Positions 28,815 to 37,196 of a stretch of DNA of 64,000 nt are shown piece by piece. Where the stretch lies: positions 1 to 64,000 of the forward strand of contig CADACQ010000004.1 in NCBI GenBank assembly GCA_902786465.1, written 5' to 3'. The notes beneath the pieces are model-generated. The model searched no databases. It saw only the letters and a program-made list of their open reading frames with translations, and had not been told where the DNA came from. Position 1 is the first letter of the stretch, and the number at the start of each line of letters is the position of its first letter. This DNA comes from an uncultured Eubacteriales bacterium. Its GTDB lineage: Bacteria > Bacillota > Clostridia > Christensenellales > CAG-138. The position numbers and the translations under genes were made by a program.

Positions 28815-28843
28815 AGTATAGCAGGTCCTTTCCCCGTTGTCAA
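28815..28843 (-). promoter_or_regulatory. Consensus sigma-A promoter for the pyrG-glnA series
   Basis: On the minus strand TTGACA, exactly 17 bases, then TATACT. The expected transcript start near 28808 gives a leader of about 170 bases that contains the hairpin. Confidence 0.8.
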
Positions 28844-28985
28844 CCCTCTTTCAATAAGGAGATCCTGTTTTTTTCAAAAATGAAGGAGGGTTTGCAAATA
28901 AGAATCGAGATGAATCGAATCCTGCATAAAAAACGTAGAAAACCTGGCCTTTCCGAAAAAGCTCCAATAAAATGAAGGAAATGTA

Positions 28986-29014
28986 TTGCAAATAATTCAC
29001 GCTTGCTTTACAAT
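28986..29014 (+). promoter_or_regulatory. Promoter for the TAXI-TRAP operon
   Basis: TTGCAA (28986-28991), a 17-base spacer and TACAAT (29009-29014) lie about 58 bases before the start codon at 29072. Confidence 0.6.
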
Positions 29015-29071
29015 ATCCTCATATTGTTGCCATCATCCCTGGCGCAACAAATACAAAAAAGGAGAATCGCT

Positions 29072-30097
29072 ATGAAGAAACTGCTTGCCATCCTGCTGGT
29101 CCTGTGCATGGTCGTGGCTGCCACCGCCTGCAAGAACAACGCTGCTCCCGCCGCTGACGCGAAGACGGAAGCGGCTGGTCAGACCCTGAAGGAGAAGGCC
29201 GCCAACTTCGATCGGAAGAATGAGTTCCTCACCGTTGGTACCGGCCCCACCTCGGGCATCTACTTCCCCATCGGCGGCGCCTTTGCCACCGCGCTGAAGG
29301 ACTACGGCTATCAGACCTCCGCTGAGGCCACCAACGCCACCGGTCAGAACATCCAGAACATCCTCAAGGGCGATTGCGAGATCGCCATCGCCATGCAGGA
29401 TGCCGTCATGCAGGCCTACACCGCCTCCGGCGCCTACGAGGGCAAGGAGCCCGCTTCCGATCTGCGCGCCCTCATGCGCCTCTGGCCCAACTACGTGCAG
29501 CTGGTCACCACCGCCAACACCGGCATCAAGAGCGTGGATGACCTGCGCGGCAAGCGCGTGGGCGTGGGCGCCGCCAACTCCGGCGTGGAGATCAACGCCC
29601 GCATGATCCTGGCCGCCTACGGCATCACCTACGACGACATCACCCCTGACTACCTCGCATACGGCGAAGCCATCGACAACATGAAGAACGGCCAGTGCGA
29701 CGCGGTGTTCGTGACCTCCGGTCTTCCCAACGCCACGGTCATGGAGCTGGGCGTGAGCTACGACATGGTGGTCGTGCCCATCGACGGCGAGGGCCGCGAG
29801 AAGCTGGTCAGCGAGTACCCCTACTACTCCAAGACCGTCATCCCCGCCAACACCTACAACAATAAAGAGGATGTGGAAGGCGTCTTCGTGTACAACATCA
29901 TGCTGGTCCGCAAGGATCTGCCCGACGAGATGGTTTACGATTTGCTCACCGGCATCTTCGAGAACATCTCCACCATCAAGGCGTCCCACAACGCCGCCAA
30001 CAAGAACATCGACATCACCTTCGGCGTCGATGACATCCAGCTCCCCCTGCATCCCGGTGCCGAGGAGTTCTGGAAGGACAATGGCTACATCAAATAA
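29072..30097 (+). CDS. TAXI-family TRAP solute-binding lipoprotein
   Basis: The 341-residue protein starts with a lipoprotein signal (MKKLLAILLVLCMVVAATAC, lipid on Cys20), so the mature protein is anchored outside the membrane. The TAXI core is evident in VGTGPTSGIYFPIGGA and in DLRGKRVGVGAANSGVE. AAAAGGAGAATC precedes the ATG at 29072. With the two following genes it forms a secondary-active uptake system for an organic acid or amino acid; glutamate and C4-dicarboxylates are known TAXI ligands, but the substrate here is not readable. Confidence 0.9.
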   Translation: MKKLLAILLVLCMVVAATACKNNAAPAADAKTEAAGQTLKEKAANFDRKNEFLTVGTGPTSGIYFPIGGAFATALKDYGYQTSAEATNATGQNIQNILKGDCEIAIAMQDAVMQAYTASGAYEGKEPASDLRALMRLWPNYVQLVTTANTGIKSVDDLRGKRVGVGAANSGVEINARMILAAYGITYDDITPDYLAYGEAIDNMKNGQCDAVFVTSGLPNATVMELGVSYDMVVVPIDGEGREKLVSEYPYYSKTVIPANTYNNKEDVEGVFVYNIMLVRKDLPDEMVYDLLTGIFENISTIKASHNAANKNIDITFGVDDIQLPLHPGAEEFWKDNGYIK

Positions 30098-30166
30098 TCT
30101 CTAAGCTCAACGCCCCGCGGGAGGCCATCGCGCCTTCCGCGGCTTTGGTTTATTGTGGGACAAGCA

Positions 30167-30673
30167 ATGAACGGTAAGAAGCGTGGCATTTGGGCCCTGG
30201 CTTTGGCCATTATCCTGCTGGGCGGCTTTATTTGGTGGGGGTTCTTCGCCCCCGTGGGCAAGGTGTTCCAGCTCTACGACCGCCAGCGAAAGACGGTGGT
30301 CTTCTCCGCTCCTATCCATGCCGGGGACAAGCTCCGGCTGGAGATCGAGCATTCCTTTGAACACATCCCCTGGTACGAGTACTACACCGTGCGGGAGGAC
30401 GATTCGTTCAACCTGGACGCCATCGCTGTGGCGGGCTATGGCGCGGGGATACCGGCGGAGATGGACGTGCCCACCCACGTGGAGGGCGGCCTTGTGTGGA
30501 TGGAGGAGATCAACAGCGTCTTCCCTGAATTCTCCTGGATCACGTCCGCCACCTACATGAAGGGTTTGCAAATCAACGGAGAAGAGGTCTTCGACTTCCG
30601 AAGCCTGCCCGACGCCAGCAGGATACGGGGAAAAATCATCACAGTAAGGGGGTATCTATCAGGTGTCCGATAA
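30167..30673 (+). CDS. DUF1850 membrane protein of the TRAP operon
   Basis: This 168-residue protein has one N-terminal membrane anchor (about 7-28) and a small extracytoplasmic domain with HSFEHIPWYEYY, the hallmark of DUF1850 proteins that accompany TAXI-TRAP permeases. Neither the ATG at 30167 nor a GTG at 30155 has a clear ribosome site; I prefer the ATG. Its end overlaps the permease start by 11 bases. Function is unknown; an accessory role in the transporter is inferred from conserved linkage. Confidence 0.75.
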   Translation: MNGKKRGIWALALAIILLGGFIWWGFFAPVGKVFQLYDRQRKTVVFSAPIHAGDKLRLEIEHSFEHIPWYEYYTVREDDSFNLDAIAVAGYGAGIPAEMDVPTHVEGGLVWMEEINSVFPEFSWITSATYMKGLQINGEEVFDFRSLPDASRIRGKIITVRGYLSGVR

Positions 30674-32678
30674 CGAAAAGAACAACCTGACGACGGAGCC
30701 GGTGGCGGAGCATCCCGCGGATGCAGCGCCGCTGGACGCTGCCAAGGGCGCGGAGGTCATGGAGAAATTCGAAAAGGAATCCCGCACCCGCAATTTTGAG
30801 AACAAATGGCTGAAGAAGATCATCTACTTCATCTGCCTCGCTTTCACCATTTACCATCTGGCGTACGCTTCCGGCATCCGGCTGCTGCAGATGGTCAACA
30901 TCAAGCACCACGCCATCCACGTGGGCCTGATCCTGGTCCTGGGCTTTGCCCTTTATCCTGCTTTCAAGAAGTCCAGCCGCAAGAAGATGGCCTGGTACGA
31001 CTGGATCTTCATCGCCCTGTCGGTGATCATGCCCATCTATGTCTTCATCCGCTATCCGGTGTTCATCTCCACCGGCTTCTCGGGCGAGAACATCGATATC
31101 ATCCTGGGCACCATCCTCATCGTGCTGGTGCTGGTGGCCTCCCGCCGCCTCAGCGGCTGGGCGCTGCCGATCCTGTCCGTGATCTTCCTGCTGTACGCCC
31201 TGTTCGGCCGGTCCTTCCCGGGCATCTTCAAGCACAGGGGCTACACCTGGCACAGGATCGTCACCTACCTGACCACGGATATCTACGGCATTTACGGCAC
31301 GTCCATCAAGGTGTCGGCCACCTATATCGTCCTGTTCATCATCTTCGGTGAGGTCATGAACAAGTGCGGCATGGGCCAGTTCTTCAACGACATCGCCAAC
31401 GCCATTGCCGGCCATACCAAGGGCGGCCCCGCCAAGGTGGCGGTCCTGGCCTCCGGCTTCCTGGGATCCATCAACGGCTCCGCCGTGGCCAACGTGGTGA
31501 CCACCGGCACCTTCACCATCCCCCTCATGAAGAAGACGGGCTATTCGAAGGAGTTCGCAGGGTCCGTGGAGGCCACGGCCTCCGTAGGCGGGCAGCTGCT
31601 GCCACCCATCATGGGCGCGGCAGCCTTCGTCATGGCGGAGACCCTGGGCGTGAAGTACGGCGCCATCATCAAGGCGGCCGTGATCCCGGCCCTGATCTAC
31701 TACCTGGGCATCATCATCCAGGTCCAGATGCGGGCCACCAAGGATAACCTGAACGGTCTGCCGAAGGACCAGATGCCCAAGGTGAAGGACGTGATGAAGG
31801 AGCGGGGCCACCTGCTGATCCCTATCCTGTTCCTTCTCTACATGCTGATCTTCAGCGGCGTCACCGTCATCCGCGGCGCCTTCTGGACCATCATCGTGAC
31901 CATCGTGGTGGCGGAGCTTCGGCCCGTGAGCCGCATGAGCCTCAAGGACATCTGCGACGCTTTCGTTCAGGGCGCCAAGTCCACGGTCTCCGTGGCCATG
32001 GCCTGCGCCTGCGTGGGCATCATCGTGGGCGTCTGCGGCATGACCGGCTTTGCCCTGAACGTGGCCCACGCCATCATCAGCATCGGCGAGCACAGCCTGA
32101 TGCTGACGCTGCTCTTCACCATGATCACCTGCATGATCCTGGGCATGGGCCTTCCCTCCATCCCCTCCTACCTGATCACCGCCACCATCGCGGCCCCCGC
32201 CCTGGTGGAGCTGGGCCAGCCCGAGATCGCGGCCCACATGTTCTGCTTCTACTTCGCTATGTTCGCCAACCTGACCCCGCCGGTGGCTCTGGCCTCCTTC
32301 GCGGCGGCCGGCCTATCAGGCGGCAGCCCCATGAAGACGGGATGGCAATCGGTGCGCCTCGCCTTAGCTGGCTTCATCGTGCCGTTCATGTTCGTCTATA
32401 ACCCGCCGCTGCTCTTAGAGAACGTGACGCTCCTCTCCGGTCTCCAGGTGGTCATCACCGCCTGCACCGGCGTGGTGCTGATCGCCGCCGCAGCGGAAGG
32501 GTATCTCATGGGTCGCCTGAACATCCCCATGCGGGTGCTGGCTGGCGTCGGCGCGTTCCTGCTGATCGACTCCGGCCTCGTGACCGACCTGGCGGGCCTT
32601 GCGTGTCTGGCCGTCATACTCCTGGGGCAAAAGTTCATCTTCAACAAGAAGGGCAAACCCGAACCGAAGCCCGCTTGA
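30663..32678 (+). CDS. TRAP transporter fused permease (4TM/12TM, TAXI type)
   Basis: The 671-residue protein fuses the small DctQ-like and large DctM-like membrane subunits, as usual in TAXI systems. After an acidic N-terminal tail of about 55 residues come many hydrophobic helices; SGFLGSINGSAVANVVTTG, ATASVGGQLLPPIMGAAAF and GMGLPSIPSYLITA are typical of the DctM part. The start is a GTG at 30663 with TAAGGGGG upstream. It imports the ligand delivered by the lipoprotein at 29.1 kb, driven by an ion gradient. Confidence 0.9.
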   Translation: MSDNEKNNLTTEPVAEHPADAAPLDAAKGAEVMEKFEKESRTRNFENKWLKKIIYFICLAFTIYHLAYASGIRLLQMVNIKHHAIHVGLILVLGFALYPAFKKSSRKKMAWYDWIFIALSVIMPIYVFIRYPVFISTGFSGENIDIILGTILIVLVLVASRRLSGWALPILSVIFLLYALFGRSFPGIFKHRGYTWHRIVTYLTTDIYGIYGTSIKVSATYIVLFIIFGEVMNKCGMGQFFNDIANAIAGHTKGGPAKVAVLASGFLGSINGSAVANVVTTGTFTIPLMKKTGYSKEFAGSVEATASVGGQLLPPIMGAAAFVMAETLGVKYGAIIKAAVIPALIYYLGIIIQVQMRATKDNLNGLPKDQMPKVKDVMKERGHLLIPILFLLYMLIFSGVTVIRGAFWTIIVTIVVAELRPVSRMSLKDICDAFVQGAKSTVSVAMACACVGIIVGVCGMTGFALNVAHAIISIGEHSLMLTLLFTMITCMILGMGLPSIPSYLITATIAAPALVELGQPEIAAHMFCFYFAMFANLTPPVALASFAAAGLSGGSPMKTGWQSVRLALAGFIVPFMFVYNPPLLLENVTLLSGLQVVITACTGVVLIAAAAEGYLMGRLNIPMRVLAGVGAFLLIDSGLVTDLAGLACLAVILLGQKFIFNKKGKPEPKPA

Positions 32679-32702
32679 TACAGGCGGAAAACGACAAAAA
32701 CG

Positions 32703-32732
32703 GGAGCTGGGCGGAAACGCTCAGCTCCTTTT
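32703..32732 (+). terminator. Intrinsic terminator of the TRAP operon
   Basis: GGAGCTGGGCG pairs with CGCTCAGCTCC around GAAA and runs into TTTT. Confidence 0.85.
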
Positions 32733-32830
32733 ATTATTCCTCGGCGCTTTCTCCGGGGCGGGAGAGAACGGCTTTTCCGAAGGAGCGAGGAGAAGATCGT
32801 CAGATCCGGCAGAACAATGCTCGGGTCATC

Positions 32831-32859
32831 TTGTAAACGGCGCACAAACCCGGTATAAT
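32831..32859 (+). promoter_or_regulatory. Promoter for the phosphohexomutase pseudogene
   Basis: TTGTAA, a 17-base spacer and a perfect TATAAT (32854-32859), about 40 bases before the ATG at 32899. The promoter is intact although the gene is not. Confidence 0.65.
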
Positions 32860-32898
32860 CCATGTATACCTATGATTTGAACGGATCGGAGGAAAGGT

Positions 32899-34345
32899 AT
32901 GGACTATTCGAGCTTGCAGAACGGCAGCGATATCCGCGGGGTGGCCATGGAAGGGGTCGCCGGCCAGGAGGTGAACCTGACGGAGCAGGCCTGTCGGGAC
33001 ATCGGCCGGGGCTTTGCCCTGTGGCTGCGGGAGCGCCTGGGGAAGGACGATCTTAAGGTGGCCGTGGGCCGGGATTCCCGGCTGACCGGGCCGGCGCTGG
33101 CCCGCTGGATCGGCGAAGCGCTGGCGGCGGAAGGCGTGGCGGTGACGGACATGGGCATGGCCTCCACGCCCGCCATGTTCACACCTGCCCTTCAACCGCA
33201 ACGGCTACAAGTTCTTCACCGGCCAGGGAGGCCTGGAGAAGCAGGACATCAAAGCCATCCTGACCCTGGCGGCTTCCGACGGCCATACGGGGCTTCCCGC
33301 CGCGGCCCGGTCAGAGGGCAGCTTCATGCCGGTATACGCCGATATCCTGTGCCGCAAGGTGCGGGAAGCTACGGGCTGCGAGCGCCCCCTGGAGGGCCTT
33401 CGGATCGTGGTGGACGCGGGCAACGGCGCCGGCGGGTTCTATGCCGCCCAGGTGCTGGAGCCCCTGGGGGCGGACACCACCGGGTCCCGGTTCCTGGACC
33501 CGGACGGCACCTTCCCCAACCACATCCCCAACCCGGAGAACGAGGCGGCCATGGCGGCCATCCGGTCGGCCGTTTTGGAGAACAAAGCGGACCTGGGCAT
33601 CATCTTCGATACCGACGTAGATCGGGCCGGGGCGGTGCTCTCCGACGGGAGCGAACTTAATCGCAACCGCATCATCGCCATGATGGCGGCCATCCTGCTG
33701 CGGGAGCATCCCGGCACCACCATCGTCACCGACTCCATCACCTCCACGGGCCTCGCCAAGTTCATCGCGGCCCACGGCGGCGTCCATCACCGGTTCAAGC
33801 GGGGCTATCGGAACGTGATCAACGAGTCCATCCGGCTCAACGCCGAGGGGCACGACAGCCAGATGGCCATGGAGACCTCCGGCCACGGGGCCCTGAAGGA
33901 GAACTACTTTCTGGACGACGGGGCCTACCTGGTGACGCGGCTGCTGATGGAGCTGGCCAAGGGCCGTCGGGAAGGGTATACCCTTCCATCCCTGATTGCT
34001 GATCTTCAGGAGCCGGCGGAAAGCCGGGAGTTCCGCATGGACCTGCGGTTGCCGGATTTCAAGCCCTATGGCAACGATATCATCGAACAGCTCCGCAATC
34101 ACGCCGCCCATCGGCCCGGTTGGGCCCTGGCCCCCAACAACTACGAGGGCGTGCGGGTCGATCTCGATAGGGACCACGGCGACGGCTGGTTCCTGCTGCG
34201 CATGAGCCTCCACGAGCCGCTGATGCCCCTCAACATTGAATCCGACAGTGAAGGCGGCGTCAAGGCCATCGCCCGGGAGCTTGTTCCCTTCCTCCAGCGG
34301 TTCGACCAGCTCGACACCGGGTCCCTGGCGGCGTTCGCGCGCTGA
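32899..34345 (+). pseudogene. Phosphomannomutase/phosphoglucomutase, broken by a deletion at the active site
   Basis: The first frame (from 32899) gives a normal start, NGSDIRGVAMEG and VAVGRDSRLTGPALARW, up to ASTPAMF at 33180. The sequence then continues in another frame from 33182 as HLPFNRNGYKFFTGQGG and on through DAGNGAGGF, FDTDVDRAG and the C-terminal GVRVDLDRDHGDGW. In the intact family a stretch ending in TAS(H) joins these parts and supplies the phosphorylated serine. That stretch is missing and the frame is shifted, so no active enzyme can be made. A sequencing or assembly error is possible. Confidence 0.8.
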
Positions 34346-34388
34346 CCCCCATCCCATAGTATAGAAAAGTAGAAAGAGGACGGCACAG

Positions 34389-36005
34389 ATGGAAACAGAA
34401 AAAGAGAAGGTAGTTCAGCCGCCGGTGGAGACCGTGATCATAGCCGATCAGGAGACCCTCCAGCGGAGCCAGCAGGAGGACGAGCTGCAGGACATGCTGG
34501 ACGAGAAGGTGGCCGACACGCTCCTGAACAGCGATATGGAGGTGGAGACCTCCGATGAAGAAGACGTGAGCGGGGAGATCGTCCAGCAGACCATCGACGC
34601 GGAGGAGATGCAGGAGGCCCTGGACACCCGGGTCCTGCGGGACTTCGACGAGGGGATCATCACCTTCGACAAGGGCGGCGTTATCCGCTACATCAACCCG
34701 TCGGCATCCATGATCCTGGGGCTCACGGAGAATGCGGCGGGCAAGCGCTACCGGGACGTGTTCGGCAAGGACAACGACGCGCTGCTGGAGTTCCTGGTAA
34801 AGGCCACGGCGGAGAAGAACGCCTCTCAGCGGGGCGATATACTGTTCCGCCGGGCGGACGGCAGCACCGTGCGTCTCAACACCAGCTGCATCTGTTTGGA
34901 GGACGACGAGGACCCCCAGGAACGGAGCTACGCCATCCATTTCGACGACATCACCGAGATCGACATCCTGCGCCGCAAGCGCCGGGAGAGCTCGGCGGTG
35001 TTCATCGGCACCATGACCGCCGTGTCGGTCTGGATCTATATCGTCGCCCTGTGGCAGCAGACCGGGCAGAAGGTCTCCCAGGAGATCATGACCCAGTTCA
35101 TCCATGCCATCTCCCTCATCATGTTCTTCTACATCCGCCATTACACCCACTTCTCCTTCGAGGAGATGGGTCTGAAGATCAAGGGCATCGGCAAGGCGAT
35201 CAAGGTGGATATCCTGGTGACGGCGGTCTTTACGGCGTTGCTGTTCGGCATCAAGCTCATCCTCCTGCGGGTGGCGCCGGGATTCTTCCCGGAGGGTGCG
35301 CCCTTCTGGGATTGGAGCAAGCTGGGCTGGTCCGATTTTGCCTATCCGTTGACGGCCATCCTGCAGGAATTCCTGTCCCGGGGCGTCATCCATGAGAACC
35401 TGCGCCGCATCTTCGTGGGGAAGTACAGCGAGGCCGCGGCCATCGTGGTCTCCTCGTTGCTGTTCGGCGCGCTCCACATCCACCGGGGCTTCATGTACAT
35501 GCTGGCCGCCACGGCGCTGCTGTCCATCTTCGGCATCCTCTACCGCAAGCAGAACAGCATCTGGGGCCTCTGCATCCCCCACTTCGTCCTGGGCGAGGTG
35601 GTCTGGTACCTGGGGGACATGATCGGCATCGAGGAATACAAAAAAATCATATCGGATCTGCTGGACGAGCTGCCGGACCAGTTCTTTCGGGAGCTTTCCG
35701 GCGGCGTGATCGTGTCGGAAGCGGTGTCGATCCCGAGCTATGCCCGGGGAAACGATCTGTTCACCCTGGGGCAGTATCAGGTGTTTTCCGGCGTGCGGCA
35801 GGTCACCATGTACAAGGGTTCCTTCGATCGGGCATACCCGCAGGCGAACGAGGACCAGGCGAAGGAGATCCTGCGGGGCGTCCTGCGCCATGAGATCCGG
35901 CACCACCTTGAATCCCTGGGCGGCATCCACGACGCCTCTTCCCTGGAGGCGGCGGACGAACGGGAGAAACAGGCGTACCTGTCGCGTCATGGGGCGCAGG
36001 AATAG
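34389..36005 (+). CDS. PAS / CPBP-membrane / zincin fusion protein
   Basis: The 538-residue protein has an unusual layout. Residues 1-85 are acidic and helical; 86-195 form a PAS sensor (DEGIITFDKGGVIRYINPSA). Membrane helices from about 203 to 415 resemble the CPBP (CAAX-protease/bacteriocin-processing) family, with QEFLSR (326-331), FGALH (359-363) and PHFVLG (397-402); the first motif has Gln for Glu and the third lacks its Asn. Residues about 425-538 match small zincin-type metallopeptidases (DUF1025/Zincin_1), with LRHEIRHHLE giving HExxH at 501-505. It may be a regulated protease, but no substrate is evident. It starts 43 bases after the mutase pseudogene. Confidence 0.7.
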   Translation: METEKEKVVQPPVETVIIADQETLQRSQQEDELQDMLDEKVADTLLNSDMEVETSDEEDVSGEIVQQTIDAEEMQEALDTRVLRDFDEGIITFDKGGVIRYINPSASMILGLTENAAGKRYRDVFGKDNDALLEFLVKATAEKNASQRGDILFRRADGSTVRLNTSCICLEDDEDPQERSYAIHFDDITEIDILRRKRRESSAVFIGTMTAVSVWIYIVALWQQTGQKVSQEIMTQFIHAISLIMFFYIRHYTHFSFEEMGLKIKGIGKAIKVDILVTAVFTALLFGIKLILLRVAPGFFPEGAPFWDWSKLGWSDFAYPLTAILQEFLSRGVIHENLRRIFVGKYSEAAAIVVSSLLFGALHIHRGFMYMLAATALLSIFGILYRKQNSIWGLCIPHFVLGEVVWYLGDMIGIEEYKKIISDLLDELPDQFFRELSGGVIVSEAVSIPSYARGNDLFTLGQYQVFSGVRQVTMYKGSFDRAYPQANEDQAKEILRGVLRHEIRHHLESLGGIHDASSLEAADEREKQAYLSRHGAQE

Positions 36006-36059
36006 CTAAATCATCGTCCGCTTTGGTAGCTTTCCCTCAAACGGACCACAGGAGGCGTC

Positions 36060-37196
36060 ATGAAGATCGTTCATCTATCCGACCTGCATCTGGGCAAGCG
36101 GGTCAACGAGTTCAGCATGCTGGAGGATCAGGCCTATATCCTTTCGTCGATCCTTCGGATCATCGATCAGGTCCAGCCTCAGGCGGTGATCGTGGCCGGG
36201 GACGTGTATGACAAGCCCGTGCCCCCCGCCGAGGCGGTGGAGCTCTTCGACGACTTTCTCTGGCGGCTGGCCCAGCGGAAGGTCCAGGTCTTCGTCATCA
36301 GCGGCAACCACGATTCCCCGGAGCGGATCGCCTTCGCCTCCCGGCTCATCGACAGCAGCGGCATCCACCTGTCCCCGGTCTATGGCGGGCAGGTGACGCC
36401 CATCACCCTCCAGGACGAGTACGGCCCGGTCCGTTTCTATATGCTGCCCTTCGTGAAGCCCGCCCACGTGCGCCGATACTTCGAGGATGCCGAGATAAAC
36501 TCCTATACAGACGCTCTGAAGACGGCCGTCGACGCCATGGCCATGGACAAGGAGCAGCGGAACGTTCTCGTCACCCACCAGTTCGTCACCGGCGCCGCCC
36601 GGTCCGAGTCGGAGGACATCTCCGTGGGCGGAGCGGACAACGTGGACGCTTCGGTGTTCGACGGCATCGACTACGTGGCCCTCGGCCATATCCACGGCCC
36701 CCAGAGCATCGGCTCCGACCGCATCCGCTATTCAGGCACGCCCCTCAAATACTCCTTCTCGGAGGCGAAGCACATAAAATCCGTCACCGTGGCCACCCTG
36801 GGCGAGAAGGGGAAGCTGACGATGGAGACCGTGCCCCTGACGCCCCGGCACGACATGCGGGAGCTTCGGGGCTTCTACAGCGATCTCGTCACCCGAACAA
36901 ACTACGAGGGCACCGCCACGGACGACTACCTGCACATCGTCCTCACCGACGAGGAGGATATCCCGGACGTGATGAGCCGGCTGCGGGTCATCTATCCCAA
37001 TTTGATGAAGATCGACTACGACAACCAGCGCACCCGCACCGGCGGTCAGATCACCGGCGCTGACGCTCCGGAGAAAAAGACGCCCCTGGAGCTGTTGTCA
37101 GCGTTCTACGAGCTGCAGAACGGTCAGCCCATGAGCGAGGAGCAGACCCGGTACTCGAAGGCGCTCATCGAAAAGATCTGGGAGGAGAGAGCATGA
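36060..37196 (+). CDS. sbcD: Exonuclease subunit SbcD
   Basis: The 378-residue nuclease subunit pairs with SbcC to cut hairpins and process DNA ends. Phosphoesterase motifs appear in order: HLSDLHLGK, VAGDVYDKP, SGNHDSPER, HQFVTG and LGHIHGPQ. CACAGGAGGCG precedes the ATG. Its stop overlaps the sbcC start (ATGA). Confidence 0.95.
   Translation: MKIVHLSDLHLGKRVNEFSMLEDQAYILSSILRIIDQVQPQAVIVAGDVYDKPVPPAEAVELFDDFLWRLAQRKVQVFVISGNHDSPERIAFASRLIDSSGIHLSPVYGGQVTPITLQDEYGPVRFYMLPFVKPAHVRRYFEDAEINSYTDALKTAVDAMAMDKEQRNVLVTHQFVTGAARSESEDISVGGADNVDASVFDGIDYVALGHIHGPQSIGSDRIRYSGTPLKYSFSEAKHIKSVTVATLGEKGKLTMETVPLTPRHDMRELRGFYSDLVTRTNYEGTATDDYLHIVLTDEEDIPDVMSRLRVIYPNLMKIDYDNQRTRTGGQITGADAPEKKTPLELLSAFYELQNGQPMSEEQTRYSKALIEKIWEERA

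Larger units (their letters stand above)
28640..29071. other. Divergent control region between pyrG and the TRAP genes
   Basis: No gene is seen. It holds the pyrG leader hairpin and promoter on the minus strand and the TAXI gene promoter on the plus strand. Between the promoters (28850-28980) lies A+T-rich sequence with two TTGCAAATA words (one overlapping the TAXI -35 box) but no riboswitch that I can recognise. Confidence 0.6.

Noticed and set aside
30114..30145. Strong terminator between the TAXI lipoprotein and DUF1850 genes
   Set aside because: CCGCGG-ended hairpin is present, but only a weak T-rich tail follows; it may temper downstream expression but does not clearly separate the genes.
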